DNA of 64,000 nucleotides from Thiohalorhabdus denitrificans (GCF_001399755.1 NZ_LJCP01000008.1:186001-250000); one strand, 5' to 3'; counted from the stretch's first letter, positions 19,601-28,498 are shown. The notes: generated by a model from the sequence alone, not told the origin. A program made the numbers and translations.

Positions 19601-19952
19601 GCACCAGCTGGAGACGCTTCTGGACCAGCTGATTGGCGTCCCAGATGTCGGTTCCCCACTCGAAGACCACCGTCACCTTGGACAGGCCCACCGAGGACTC
19701 CGAGCGCACCTCCGCCACCTTGGCGGTACCCAGCAGGGAGGACTCCAGGGGCAGGGTGACCAGCCGCTCCACGTCCTCCGCCGGGAAGCCCGGGGCCTCG
19801 GTCTGGATCACCACCTGGGGCGGCGCGAATTCCGGGAATACGTCCAGCGGCATGCGGGTGGTGGCGAACCCGGCCAGCACCAGCAGGGCCAAGCTTCCCA
19901 GGATTACCGAGAGGCGATTGCCCAGCGCCCAGCCAACCAATTTCCGGATCAT
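16608..19952 (-). CDS. Heavy-metal RND permease with His-rich periplasmic insertion
   Basis: The 1114-aa proton-driven inner-membrane pump has the N-terminal RND pattern (DVFPEFAPPQVVIQTEAPGF), TM4 with VGELVDDAVITVENIFRRL (Asp pair for proton relay) and a normal C-terminal half. Its first porter region contains an insertion at about residues 150-225 with at least eight His (AHAHEE, GDHEHDHG, DGHQHG). The insertion is absent from ordinary CusA and probably binds metal. It sits 33 bases downstream of its adaptor gene. It differs enough from the second permease here that the two should have different substrates or work in series. Confidence 0.88.
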   Translation of the reverse strand: MIRKLVGWALGNRLSVILGSLALLVLAGFATTRMPLDVFPEFAPPQVVIQTEAPGFPAEDVERLVTLPLESSLLGTAKVAEVRSESSVGLSKVTVVFEWGTDIWDANQLVQKRLQLVRGDLPEGVQAPEPMPVTSAISWLHKFALVGSSADKGPEARSAAAGNDPQANLAGSVAHAHEEGGHGGDGGGDHEHDHGQAEGEDGHQHGTAEAGQGSAGQTDRPGGVSGFPAKELRTLADWELRFRLLGRDGVASVVSQGGDRKQYQMLIDPQRLAQLQVPMQDVMAAVGQANALRPGAFLYPSSQQEYTVSADALVSDPEDIGAVPVTMRDGVPVTLGDLGSTELGAAIKRGEARVNGEPAVVSTVSKQYGADTLGTDRRVMETLRDFEPALPEGTGLIDTTFSQASYIEDALGNMGTAVWQALLIVMLVLLGFLLRWTPSLIAFVAVPLSILTALVVLWLFGVSINTLVLGGLTIAVGELVDDAVITVENIFRRLRENRGREEPAPAARVVLDATVEVRSPVVYATFIVALVFVPVFFLVGIENRIFSPLATAYILSLLASLAVAVTLTPVLAYLFLARRDRALTGDMGWTIRTLDRGYVRILGGCLRLPHLVLGVVVLLVVAAIAVIPNLGRSFLPAFHEGNIVIAATQPPGTSLQENLRTGDAIQRVLRERHPEIATVTHRAGRSRLDEDAMPVNFSEFDIRLKEGAENSPALMASLRETMADFPGLTVNVGQFIEHRMYELLTGVQSQVVVDFYGPDLQRLEDLAARARDRLDDVSGVVDLRTSQLLQVPGLRVEVDREAASRYGLRPAQVARSVEASLNGLRVSRVFEGSRSFDLLLRFQESARDSLEDLRELPLEAAGGGLVPLGEVADLKVGDEPFFIRHQDGMRRATVSWNVQERDLNSVINDAQTKLAGLDMPAGYSMEISGGYEGQQRATQRLVWAGILVLLLVFVMLLQALKNVRLAGLVMLNLPLALIGGVVALMATGITLNVSSLIGFVALFGIATRNGLLLIARYQSLMEEGVTDPDELTRLGARERMGPILMTAATTALAVLPLVLGSPVGKEMEQPLAWVLIGGLVTSTLLNLVVVPTWFYLIARRNLNRLRPKGRALET

Positions 19953-19985
19953 GTCGCTTTCTTCCCTTCCGAGCCTTCGGCCGCG

Positions 19986-21143
19986 TTAATGGTGCATGTC
20001 GCCGCCGGGGCCGCCGGTGGTCAGCCTGCGTCCCTCAAGCATGTAGGCACCCCCCACCACCACCTTTTCCCCGGCGGAGACGCCTTCGGAGATTCGAATC
20101 CGGTCTCCCACCCGCTGGCCGACCTCCACCACCCGGCGCTCGAACACGTCCCGTTGGCGCTGAACGAACAGGTAGGGCCGTTCTCCTCCGGCGTTCAGCA
20201 GGGCATCAGCGGGAACCCAGACTCCCTGCTTGTGCTCCAGCTCCACTTTCACCGTCACCGGCTCATCCAGCGCGGCATGCGCCGGCACCTCCTCGAGGCT
20301 GACGAAGAACCGTCCCCTGCGGTCCTCCTCGACCAGGGGCCGCACGGTGGCCACCGTCCCAGCCGCCGTGGTGGCGAGCTCGCCCTTGCCCCACTGGACC
20401 TGCACGCTCTGGCCTTCCCGGAGCGCCGAGAGGAACCGGGGGTAGGTGCGGGCCTCCACCCAGAGCCCCTCGAAGGGCACCATTCGGGCGATGGGGGCCC
20501 CGGTGACAACGAACTGGCCCATGGCCTTGCCGCCGCCCACGTTGATCAGCTCCCCCGGGCGCACCATCACCTCGGTAACGATGCCGTCGAAAGGGGCGAA
20601 GAAATCGAGGGTCTCCTTGACCACCTCCTTCTCCTTTTCGAGACGCTTCACCTGTTTCTCGCTGAGCCCCCACCACTCCAGGTTCTTCCGGGCATCCTCC
20701 ATGTAGTCACCCAGGTTCCCCAGCGCCCGGATCTGCTCTTGCTGGACCTGGCTTCCCAGCAGGGCCAGATGCTGCTCCTGCTGGAGGATGAACTGGGGGC
20801 TGTAGATGCTCGCCAGCCCTTCGCCCTGGCGCACCGCCTGGCCCCGCCGTACCCAGAGGTCCCGGACCTCGCCGCTGGTGTTGGCGTTGACCTCCTGGAT
20901 GCGGGAGGGCCGGGCCCGCACCCGCCCGTCGGTGCGGAGGGTCATGGCCCGCCGCTCCGCCACGGCCTTGGCGGTATCGAGCAGGCCGGCCATCTCCGCG
21001 CTGGCCTGGCGGATGCCCACAACCCAGGAGTCGGGCTGGTCGGCGCCGTCCTCCGCGAACTGCTGATGCTCTGCATGCCCCAGGGCCAGGGTCGGGGCCC
21101 CGGCCAGAAGACATGCGGTGATCAGAACTTTGCGCGCTCTCAT
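19986..21143 (-). CDS. RND periplasmic adaptor (CusB/HlyD-like)
   Basis: The 385-aa protein has a signal peptide (LLAGAPTLALG), a His near the mature N-terminus (HAEHQQF), a barrel-sandwich domain (GEVRDLWVRRGQAVRQGEGL), a helical hairpin around NLEWWGLSEKQVKRLEKEKE, a beta-barrel and a membrane-proximal domain. It ends in MHH. The WWGLS segment is shared with the other CusB-like adaptors here. It should dock the permease encoded next (16,608-19,952). It may also hand metal to the pump through the terminal His/Met residues. Confidence 0.87.
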   Translation of the reverse strand: MRARKVLITACLLAGAPTLALGHAEHQQFAEDGADQPDSWVVGIRQASAEMAGLLDTAKAVAERRAMTLRTDGRVRARPSRIQEVNANTSGEVRDLWVRRGQAVRQGEGLASIYSPQFILQQEQHLALLGSQVQQEQIRALGNLGDYMEDARKNLEWWGLSEKQVKRLEKEKEVVKETLDFFAPFDGIVTEVMVRPGELINVGGGKAMGQFVVTGAPIARMVPFEGLWVEARTYPRFLSALREGQSVQVQWGKGELATTAAGTVATVRPLVEEDRRGRFFVSLEEVPAHAALDEPVTVKVELEHKQGVWVPADALLNAGGERPYLFVQRQRDVFERRVVEVGQRVGDRIRISEGVSAGEKVVVGGAYMLEGRRLTTGGPGGDMHH

Positions 21144-21215
21144 CGCACCACCCCGTTTGCCAGGAGCCGGGAACCGGCCATCCTTCCCGGCCTCGCCGTT
21201 GCTTTTCTCGGCTGA

Positions 21216-22229
21216 TTAGGGCCGTCCATGGCTTTCCCCGGAGCCGCCCGCCGCGCCGCCTCCTCCCTGGTGGACGGACTGGCCAGGTCCCGCGGGAGTC
21301 CCCGGCTGACCGGGCTGACCAGGCTGGCTGGGCCCGGCAGGGGCTCCCGGCTGGCCGGGAGGTCCCTCCGGGGCCCCCTCGCCCGAGCGCGGATCACCGG
21401 TGGGGCCCCTCTGGCCGCCGCGCTGCTCCCACCGCGAAACCGGCTCGGAGCGCAGGGATACGGCGACGCCCACCCGCATGCCCGGGACCAGCCCCGACCC
21501 CACGGCGTCTTTCCGGGTCTCCACCACCACCCGGTGGCGCCCCGAACCCTCCACGGCCTGCGGATAGACCCCCACCACCTCGCCCTCAAGGACCCCGGCG
21601 GCCGCGTGCACATGGGCGGGATCCCCCGCCGCCATCCGGCGGGCCTCGGTACCCGGGACCTGTGCCTCAACCAGTACCCGGTCCGGGTCGGCCAGGGACA
21701 GGGCAGGCATGCCCACGGCGGTGAACTGCCCCACCTGCACGCCGGCATTGACCACCTGGCGCTTGACCACGTCCAAGCCCAGCACCACCCCGTCGAAGGG
21801 CGCCTCCAGGGCGATCTCCTCGAGAGGCTCCCCGTCGAGCTCCAGCTCCTCGATCTCCTTTTTGCTCAGCCCCCGCCATCGAAGGATCAGACGATTGCGG
21901 GCCATGGTCTGCTCGCTCTGATAGGAGAGCCGCTGGAAGTCGGAGTTGCGGTAGGTGGACAGGTAGCTGCTCTGCACGGTGCGCAGCTCCGCGCTCTCGA
22001 ACCAGACCAGGGGGTCCCCGGACTGGACCTGCGATCCCCGTGTGATGTCCGCCAGGTCGGTGATCTGCGCGTTGACCCGGATGCTCACCGAGCTCTGCCC
22101 CCGCTCATCGAATACCACCTGGCCGGGGTACCGTCGGGCGTCGTCCAGCGAGCCTCCGGCAGCGACTCCCGAAAAGAGGAGAAGAGGGAGCAGGAACCGG
22201 CGAAGGCGGAGCCCAAGGTAGGCTGTCAT
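21216..22229 (-). CDS. RND periplasmic adaptor with collagen-like Gly/Pro/Gln tail
   Basis: The 337-aa protein has a signal peptide and the adaptor core: SSVSIRVNAQITDLADITRG, hairpin RWRGLSKKEIEELELDG, barrel-sandwich and beta-barrel. A membrane-proximal domain is not evident. Instead the last about 70 residues are low-complexity, with GQPGAPAG and PGQPGTPAGPG repeats and a final GESHGRP. The tail may be a flexible tether or an interaction arm. It sits just downstream of the CusA-like permease and upstream of a second adaptor, so the operon holds more adaptors than permeases. It could serve either pump. Confidence 0.75.
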   Translation of the reverse strand: MTAYLGLRLRRFLLPLLLFSGVAAGGSLDDARRYPGQVVFDERGQSSVSIRVNAQITDLADITRGSQVQSGDPLVWFESAELRTVQSSYLSTYRNSDFQRLSYQSEQTMARNRLILRWRGLSKKEIEELELDGEPLEEIALEAPFDGVVLGLDVVKRQVVNAGVQVGQFTAVGMPALSLADPDRVLVEAQVPGTEARRMAAGDPAHVHAAAGVLEGEVVGVYPQAVEGSGRHRVVVETRKDAVGSGLVPGMRVGVAVSLRSEPVSRWEQRGGQRGPTGDPRSGEGAPEGPPGQPGAPAGPSQPGQPGQPGTPAGPGQSVHQGGGGAAGGSGESHGRP

Positions 22230-22251
22230 GACGTTCTCCTCTGGCTGGGGC

Positions 22252-25200
22252 TCATGCCGTGGATCCGGATTCCGGATCGTCCCGGCTTGGTGGCTCGCCC
22301 GGGAGCCCCCGCGACTCGAGCCAGGTATAGGCCACCGGCACCACCAGCAGCACCAGCAGCAGGGCGCTCAGGGCGCCGCCGATCATGGGCGCCGCGATGC
22401 GGTGCATCACCTCGGAGCCGGTTCCGCTCACGTACATCAGCGGCATCAGCGCCAAGACCACGGTGAGCACGGTCATCATCACCGGACGCAGGCGCATCAC
22501 CGCCCCTTCGCGGATGGCCGCGTACAGGTCGCTCCCGTCGCGCAGTCGCCCTTCCTCCCGTCGCCGCCGGATGGCGTGGTCGATGTAGAACATCATCACC
22601 ATGGCGGTCTCCGCGGCCACGCCCGCGAGGGCGATCAGGCCCACGCCGACCGCCACGCTGAGCCGGTAGTCGAGGAGGTACAGCAGCCACACGGCCCCGA
22701 TGAGGGAGAAGGGAATGGCTCCGAGGATGAGCAGGGACTTGCGCAGGTCGCGGAACACCAGCTGGTAGAGCAGCAGCACGATCAGCAGGGTCACCGGGAT
22801 GATGTAGTAGAAGCTCTGCAGCGATTGCTGGAAATACTGGTAGCTTCCCGTCCATTCCATGTAGACGTTGTCGGGGAGGTCCACCTCCTCCGCAAGCACC
22901 TGCTTGGCCTCCTCGACGAAGGCGACGGGGTCGCGGTCGCGGTCGCCGAGGTCGATGTAGACATAGTTCGCCTTGAAGCCGTCCTCGCTCTTGATGACGT
23001 TCGGGTCGCGGGTAACCTCCACGTCCGCGACACTGTCGAGCGGGATGTAGCCGCCCTCGCCGAAGGGCACCAGGGTGCTCTCCTGCAGGCGCTGGACGCC
23101 GTCCCGCACCCCTGGCCGATACCGAACCATTACCGGGTAGCGCTCGCGCCCCTCCACGGTCCAGGTCAGGTTGGCGCCGCCCACGGCGGTACGCAGGGTC
23201 TCCTGGACATCGTCCACATTGAGGCCGTAGCGACCCGCCTGCCGGCGGTTGATGTCGACGTCGGTGAAGTAGCCGAAGGTGGTGCGGTCGGCGTAGACGT
23301 TGTCCGCGCCCTCGATCCCCTGCAGGGCTTCCTCGATCTGCGCCCCCACCCGGTCCAGCTGGCGCAGGTCGTCGCCGTGGAGCTTGATCCCCAACGGGGT
23401 GCGCACGCCGGTGCTTAGCATGTCGATGCGGCCGCGGATGGGCATGGTCCAGCTGTCCACCAGGCCCGGGACGGAGACCTTGTCCTCCATCTCCGCCTGG
23501 AGCTTCTCCGGGGTCATGCCGTCGCGCCACTGGTCCCGGGGCTTGAGGGTGATGATGGTCTCGATCATGGACAGCGGCGCCGGATCGGTAGCCGTGTCCG
23601 CCCGCCCGGCCTTGCCGAACACCTTTTCCACCTCGGGGATCTCCATCAGGGCGCGGTCCTGGTTCTGCATGACCCGCCCGATCTCGGTGATGCTCACCCC
23701 GGGATTGGTGGTGGGCATGTACATCAGGGAGCCCTCGAACAGCGGCGGCATGAACTCCTTGCCCAGGCGCGTGGCCGGGAAGGCCGTGGCCACGCCCAGC
23801 ACCACCACCGCCAGGATCACCCCCCAGCGGCGGTTCAGACAGCCGCGCAGCACGGGGGTGTAGGCACGGATCAGGGCGGCACTGATGGGGTTGCTGCCCT
23901 CTGGACGGATGCGGCCGCGCACCAGGTCGGCGGTGAGGGCTACGATCAGGGTGATGGACAGCACCGCCGCGATGGCCATGGCCAGGGTCTTGGTCCACAC
24001 CAGCGGGCTGAACAGCCGGCCGGCCTCCCCCGGAAGCAGCAGCAACGGCAGGAAGGAGACGGTGAGCACCAGCAGGGACACGAAGATGGGCGCCGCCACC
24101 TCTTTCATGCCGGCGAGCACCGCCTGCAGCCGCACCTCCCGATCCTCCGGACGATCCAGGCGCTCCAGGTGCTTGTGGGCGTTCTCCACCATGACGATGG
24201 CGGCATCCACCATGGCGCCGATGGCCAGGGCAATCCCACCCAGGGACATGATGTTGAGGGTCAAGTCCATCCACCGGATGAAGGCGAAGCTGATGAGCAG
24301 CGCCGCCGGCAGGGTCAGTAGCACCACCAGGGTGCTGCGCGCGTGCCAAAGGAACAGCAGGATCACGGCGGCCACCACCAGCGCCTCATGCCACAGCACC
24401 TCGCCGAGGGTGGCCACGGAGCGCTCGATCAGGGGCTCACGGTCGTAGACCGGCTCGATGGTCACGCCATCGGGAAGCTGGTCGCGCACCTCGGCGATTT
24501 TGTCCTGGACGCGCTGCAGGATGCTCCAGGCATCCCCCTGGTGCTGCATGACCACGATGCCCCCCGCCACCTGGCCCTGGCCGTTCAGATCCGTGATGCC
24601 CCGGCGCTGATCCGCCCCAACCTGGATGGTGCCGAGCTGGCCCAGGGTCACGGGCACCCCACGGTCGGTGCGGCGCACCGGGACCTTCGCCAGGTCCTCC
24701 GTGCCCTGGACATACCCCAGACCCCGGATCAGGTTCTCGTGGCCGCCGCGCTCGATCAGGCGTCCGCCCTCGTCGCTGTTGCTGCCTTTAACCGCCTGCA
24801 CCACCTGGTCCAGGCCGATGTCGAAGGCACGCAACCGGTTGGGGTCCAGTTCCACCTGGTACTGGCGCACGTAGCCGCCCACGCTGGCCACCTCCGAGAC
24901 CCCCTGAACCCCCTCCAGGGCGTAGCGCAGGTACCAGTCCTGCAAGGTGCGCAGCTCCGACAGGTCGTGGCGGTCCGACTTCAGGGCGTACTGGTAGATC
25001 CAGCCCACCCCGGTGGCGTCCGGACCGAGGCTGACCTCGGCGCGCTCCGGAAGGTCGTCCTTGACCTGGTCGAGGTACTCCAGGACCCGCGATCGGGCCC
25101 AGTAGAGATCGGTGTCGCCATCGAACAGGACGTAGACCAGGGAATAGCCGAAGGCGGAATAGCCCCGCACGTCCTTGGCTTGGGGAACGTGGAGCATGGT

Positions 25201-25413
25201 CGAGGAGAGCGGATAGGTGACCTGGTCCTCGATGACACCGGGGGACTGGCCGGGCCACTTGGCGTAGATGATGACCTGGGTGTCGGAAACGTCCGGGATG
25301 GCATCGAAGGAGACTTGGCGCAGGGACAGAATGCCGATGCCGATGGCCGCCAGGACCAACAGGTACACGGCGGTGCGCCGGTACGTAGCGAATTCCAGGA
25401 TGCGGTTGATCAT
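22252..25413 (-). CDS. CusA-like Cu(I)/Ag(I) RND permease
   Basis: The 1053-aa permease is close to the CusA group: IPDVSDTQVIIYAKWPGQSP near the N-terminus, GAMVDAAIVMVENAHKHLE in TM4 (the Ala after Asp is normal for CusA), GKAGRADTATDPAPLSM and RIDMLSTGVRTPLGIKL in the porter domain, and FIALAGVAAE-like VGLIALAGVAAETAMVM in TM11. CusA pumps export monovalent copper or silver from the periplasm or cytoplasm. Met residues in the porter segments fit metal binding, but the exact ligand set needs an alignment. It is flanked by adaptor genes on both sides. Confidence 0.9.
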   Translation of the reverse strand: MINRILEFATYRRTAVYLLVLAAIGIGILSLRQVSFDAIPDVSDTQVIIYAKWPGQSPGVIEDQVTYPLSSTMLHVPQAKDVRGYSAFGYSLVYVLFDGDTDLYWARSRVLEYLDQVKDDLPERAEVSLGPDATGVGWIYQYALKSDRHDLSELRTLQDWYLRYALEGVQGVSEVASVGGYVRQYQVELDPNRLRAFDIGLDQVVQAVKGSNSDEGGRLIERGGHENLIRGLGYVQGTEDLAKVPVRRTDRGVPVTLGQLGTIQVGADQRRGITDLNGQGQVAGGIVVMQHQGDAWSILQRVQDKIAEVRDQLPDGVTIEPVYDREPLIERSVATLGEVLWHEALVVAAVILLFLWHARSTLVVLLTLPAALLISFAFIRWMDLTLNIMSLGGIALAIGAMVDAAIVMVENAHKHLERLDRPEDREVRLQAVLAGMKEVAAPIFVSLLVLTVSFLPLLLLPGEAGRLFSPLVWTKTLAMAIAAVLSITLIVALTADLVRGRIRPEGSNPISAALIRAYTPVLRGCLNRRWGVILAVVVLGVATAFPATRLGKEFMPPLFEGSLMYMPTTNPGVSITEIGRVMQNQDRALMEIPEVEKVFGKAGRADTATDPAPLSMIETIITLKPRDQWRDGMTPEKLQAEMEDKVSVPGLVDSWTMPIRGRIDMLSTGVRTPLGIKLHGDDLRQLDRVGAQIEEALQGIEGADNVYADRTTFGYFTDVDINRRQAGRYGLNVDDVQETLRTAVGGANLTWTVEGRERYPVMVRYRPGVRDGVQRLQESTLVPFGEGGYIPLDSVADVEVTRDPNVIKSEDGFKANYVYIDLGDRDRDPVAFVEEAKQVLAEEVDLPDNVYMEWTGSYQYFQQSLQSFYYIIPVTLLIVLLLYQLVFRDLRKSLLILGAIPFSLIGAVWLLYLLDYRLSVAVGVGLIALAGVAAETAMVMMFYIDHAIRRRREEGRLRDGSDLYAAIREGAVMRLRPVMMTVLTVVLALMPLMYVSGTGSEVMHRIAAPMIGGALSALLLVLLVVPVAYTWLESRGLPGEPPSRDDPESGSTA

Positions 25414-25476
25414 CGCTACCTCGATGGTGCCGAGCCGGGGCGCACCCCGGACCGGAAAAGGGGCCCGGGAAGGGTC

Positions 25477-26904
25477 TCAGTGATGGTGGCCGCCCCCGCC
25501 GCCCGATTGCGCCATGGAAACCTCTGCGTCCAGGAAGTACTGCCCCTGGACCACCACCTCCTCCCCGGCCTGGAGGCCTTCCTCGACCACCAGCCGGCCC
25601 TCCGCTAGGTCCCCGAGCCGTACTTGCCGCGCCTGGTACTGGCGAGGGCCCGTACGGACGAACACCCGGGCGCCCTCCCCGGTACGGATCACCGCCCCCT
25701 CGGGGATGGAGAGCACGGGCCGCGCCTCCCACTCGGGCAGGGGCTCTATCTCCTTCTGGCCCATGGTGGCGGCGCTGCCCTCCGGCCGCTGCCGGGCGCT
25801 ATCACGGTCCGTGCTAACCGGTTCCGCTTCCCCCTCTGCATCCGTAACCAGGATCGGATCCTCCGGCTTGCTGCGGTCGCCTTCCACCGGCACGCGGAAC
25901 TCCACGTCGGCGTACATGCCCGGCATCAGGTCAAGCTCCTCGTTGGGCAGCACGACGCGCGCGATCCGGGTGCGCTGGCCCATGCGCATGTCCGGATAGA
26001 CGTAGGTCACCGGGGCCTCATAGACCCGGTTGGGCAGGCCGTGCACCTGGACGCGGGCCGTCATCCCCTCCCGCACCCGATCCATTTGGGAGCCGAGAAG
26101 CTCGGCCTGGACCCACATGGTCTCCAGGCGGGCCACCTGGGCTACCACATCGCCGATGGCGGTGAACTGGCCGCCACGCACACCGGCGTTGATTAAAGAG
26201 TTGTGCTGCACCGGCTGCTGGGTCACCACGCCGGTGACCGGCGACTCGATGGGCATGGTTTTGGGTACCTCACCCCGGTCCTGCATCTCCCGAATCTCGC
26301 CGTCCGTTAGGCCCCGCCAGAGCAGAGTCACCCGGGAGGTGACATCCAGGTTCTCGAAATCGTGACCAAGGCGGGCGATATCCTGCTGGGCCCGCAATCC
26401 GGCCAGGTAGTCCTCGGCGACGCGGATCAGGTTGGGGCTGTGGAGCTCCATGAGGACCTCGCCCTCCTCCACCAGCTGGCCCTCGAAGAACTCGTTGTAG
26501 ACCTCCACCTCGCCGTTGACCCGCGCGGTTACGTCCACCACGTTGCGCGGGTCGTAGGTCAGCTCCGCCACGGTTTGCACCCGCTTGTGCAGCGGGGCCT
26601 CCACAGCCGGGGCGGATTGCACGCCGAGGATGCGCTTTTCCTGCTCGGAGAGGGCTACCGTGGGGGCCTGATGGCCTTGGGGGTGCCCGGCTTCACCCTG
26701 ACCCTCATGGTCCACGTAGCCTTCGGCATCCCCTTCGTGTTCTTCCTGAGAATGAACCTGGCCCGACGCCTCCTCCTGCTGCGGTCCCTCATGCTGATGC
26801 CCCTCCTGGGCCCGGGCAGAAGTCCCCCCAGCCACCAGCAGGAGCGTCCCCAGGGCCATCGCGGCACGGGACGGAATCAGAGCGGCTTGACTATTCCTTC
26901 GCAT
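25477..26904 (-). CDS. CusB-like adaptor with His-rich ends
   Basis: The 475-aa protein has a signal peptide (TLLLVAGGTSARAQ), then a His/Glu/Gln-rich mature N-terminus with GHQHEG, VHSQEEHEG, YVDHEG and GHPQGHQ. Next come a CusB core (NVVDVTARVNGEVEVYNEFFEGQ, WRGLTDGEIREMQ) and a C-terminal GGGGGHHH. His tails at both ends point to metal binding and hand-over to the CusA-like pump encoded 63 bases downstream. An extra acidic loop (GEAEPVSTDRDSARQRPEG) interrupts the beta-barrel region. Its start overlaps the end of the preceding adaptor by 14 bases. Confidence 0.87.
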   Translation of the reverse strand: MRRNSQAALIPSRAAMALGTLLLVAGGTSARAQEGHQHEGPQQEEASGQVHSQEEHEGDAEGYVDHEGQGEAGHPQGHQAPTVALSEQEKRILGVQSAPAVEAPLHKRVQTVAELTYDPRNVVDVTARVNGEVEVYNEFFEGQLVEEGEVLMELHSPNLIRVAEDYLAGLRAQQDIARLGHDFENLDVTSRVTLLWRGLTDGEIREMQDRGEVPKTMPIESPVTGVVTQQPVQHNSLINAGVRGGQFTAIGDVVAQVARLETMWVQAELLGSQMDRVREGMTARVQVHGLPNRVYEAPVTYVYPDMRMGQRTRIARVVLPNEELDLMPGMYADVEFRVPVEGDRSKPEDPILVTDAEGEAEPVSTDRDSARQRPEGSAATMGQKEIEPLPEWEARPVLSIPEGAVIRTGEGARVFVRTGPRQYQARQVRLGDLAEGRLVVEEGLQAGEEVVVQGQYFLDAEVSMAQSGGGGGHHH

Positions 26905-28309
26905 GACTGGCCTCGTTCCAGCGCCATTCGCTGTCCGGATCCACCATGAACCGGGCCCGGGCGGCGATCTCGGTGCCCGGAGCGAGCCCATCCAGGATCA
27001 CCGTCCGCCCGTCCCGGTGGGCCCCGGTGTCCACCCGCTGGAACCGGAACCGATCCGATCCCTTCCGGATCAGGACGTAGGACCGCCCGTGCCGCTGCAG
27101 GACGGCCTCCTGGGGCACCCAGAGGCGCTCGGGCACCTCCACCTCCAGGGCCACCTGGACGAACATGTTGGGCAAAAGCTCCAGGTCCTCGTTGGGAAGC
27201 TCGATGAGAACCCGCTTGCGGCGGGTCTCGGTATCGACATCAGCGAAAACGTAGTCGACCTTGCCGGAATACACCGTGTCGCCGCCGGTCTCCTGCACCT
27301 GAATCCGTGCCTCGGTGCCCTCCACACCCTTCTTGCCGGCGCCGAGCTGGGCCACCTCGTCCTCCAGGGCGAAGTCCGCCACCACCCAGATGGGCGACAG
27401 CTTCGCGACGCTCACCACGGTGCTGCCCACTAGCACCCAGCCCTGCATCTCCCGCGCCCCGGCATTCACCAAGCCACCCCGGTTGACCTCGGTATCCACC
27501 ACGTAACCGCTGATGGGCGACGGGATCACATAGTCCCTGTTGACCTCCTCGGTCTCCTCCAGATGTTTGATCTCCTTATCGGAAAGGCCCCACCACCGCA
27601 TATTCTCCCGGCTGTCCTCGATGAACTTGTCCGGGTCAAAGGAATAGGACAGGCGGCCATCGTTGCTCAGGTTGACTAGATGGGTGTACTGGGCCAGCAC
27701 CCGCTCGGGCGCGAACAGATTGAGCAAGGGGGCACCCTTCTCGAGACTCTGTCCCTGGAAGATGAACTGGTCCTGCACCAGGCCGCTGCTCTGGATATTG
27801 ACGTCCTGCACGCTGGTGGGGTCGTACCTTACGGTGCCCTCCCCCTTCAGGGTCAGGTGATCCGTGCCGGCCCGTACCGTAAGTGTGGGCGCGGCGGTAG
27901 CCTGCACCAGTTCCCGGGCCTTCCCTTCGATGCGGCCGGGATCCTCGGGCCGGATTACGCGGGTGCGCTCCTTCACCAGCTCCAGGTGCCGCTCCCGGCC
28001 CTGACCGGATTCCGTAAGTCCCTTGAGCCGCTTTTGCTCCTCCTCGGACGTTTTCCGACTGGGCTGGCCGGGCTGTCCTGATTGCACCGACTGCCCCGGT
28101 TGTACGGGCGGCTGACCCGGCTGGCCTGGCTGCGCCTGCGTGCGGCCGGAAGCGTTGGCATTGGGCGGGGATGCACCCGCTTCACCAGGGGCGGGAGACA
28201 CCTGCGCCAACCGGGGGAGGACCGGAGGCAACTCATCGGAAGCGAGCGCCCCGGAAGGGACCATCGGAGGCAGTAACGCTAGCAAGGCGAGCCGCGGGCA
28301 GAACTTCAT
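26891..28309 (-). CDS. RND adaptor with Pro/Gly/Gln linker (first gene of operon)
   Basis: The 472-aa protein has a signal peptide (ALLALLPPMVPSGALAS) and a low-complexity linker with QPGQPGQPPVQPGQSVQSGQ. The charged segment EEEQKRLKGLTESGQGRERHLELVKERTRV follows, then the adaptor core with NMRWWGLSDKEIKHLEETEE and VDYVFADVDTETRRKRVLIELPNEDLELLPNMFVQV. The start at MKFCPRLAL was chosen for the signal peptide; the in-frame extension upstream is not protein-like. It opens the 14-kb minus-strand operon, beyond the terminator of the TcDH-like gene, so it needs its own promoter in 28,310-28,450. Confidence 0.82.
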   Translation of the reverse strand: MKFCPRLALLALLPPMVPSGALASDELPPVLPRLAQVSPAPGEAGASPPNANASGRTQAQPGQPGQPPVQPGQSVQSGQPGQPSRKTSEEEQKRLKGLTESGQGRERHLELVKERTRVIRPEDPGRIEGKARELVQATAAPTLTVRAGTDHLTLKGEGTVRYDPTSVQDVNIQSSGLVQDQFIFQGQSLEKGAPLLNLFAPERVLAQYTHLVNLSNDGRLSYSFDPDKFIEDSRENMRWWGLSDKEIKHLEETEEVNRDYVIPSPISGYVVDTEVNRGGLVNAGAREMQGWVLVGSTVVSVAKLSPIWVVADFALEDEVAQLGAGKKGVEGTEARIQVQETGGDTVYSGKVDYVFADVDTETRRKRVLIELPNEDLELLPNMFVQVALEVEVPERLWVPQEAVLQRHGRSYVLIRKGSDRFRFQRVDTGAHRDGRTVILDGLAPGTEIAARARFMVDPDSEWRWNEASHAKE

Positions 28310-28453
28310 GCTGAGCAAGGCCCCTTCCCTGGGCTGCGAATGGAACGACACCGAGGAGATGAATCCGCCATCGACTGATGACTCTTGGAAATTCTCATCC
28401 AGATATGGAGCTGCAATTCGGCAAATACCAACGGATCCGTCCAAAGGCTTTCT

Positions 28454-28489
28454 CAAAAAAACCGGAACGGGGCGGCTGCCCCGCTCCGG
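28454..28489 (-). terminator. Rho-independent terminator after the TcDH-like gene
   Basis: On the minus strand a 12-bp stem (CCGGAGCGGGGC / GCCCCGTTCCGG, one G-U pair) with a four-base loop is followed by seven T. It lies 10-45 bases past the stop of the gene at 28,499, so it separates that transcript from the RND operon. Confidence 0.9.
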
Positions 28490-28498
28490 GTGCGACTC

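Noticed and set aside
17739-21215. Open plus-strand frame of 1158 codons opposite the RND permease and adaptor
   Set aside because: It is the shadow of the minus-strand RND genes in GC-rich DNA: His/Gln/Gly-rich composition, no domain, and the opposite strand carries clear RND motifs.
28411-28430. Sigma-54 element upstream of the first adaptor gene of the RND operon
   Set aside because: A TTGGTAT and a TTGC are present but the spacing is 13 instead of 10 bases between GG and GC, and no GTTYCA dyad lies upstream.
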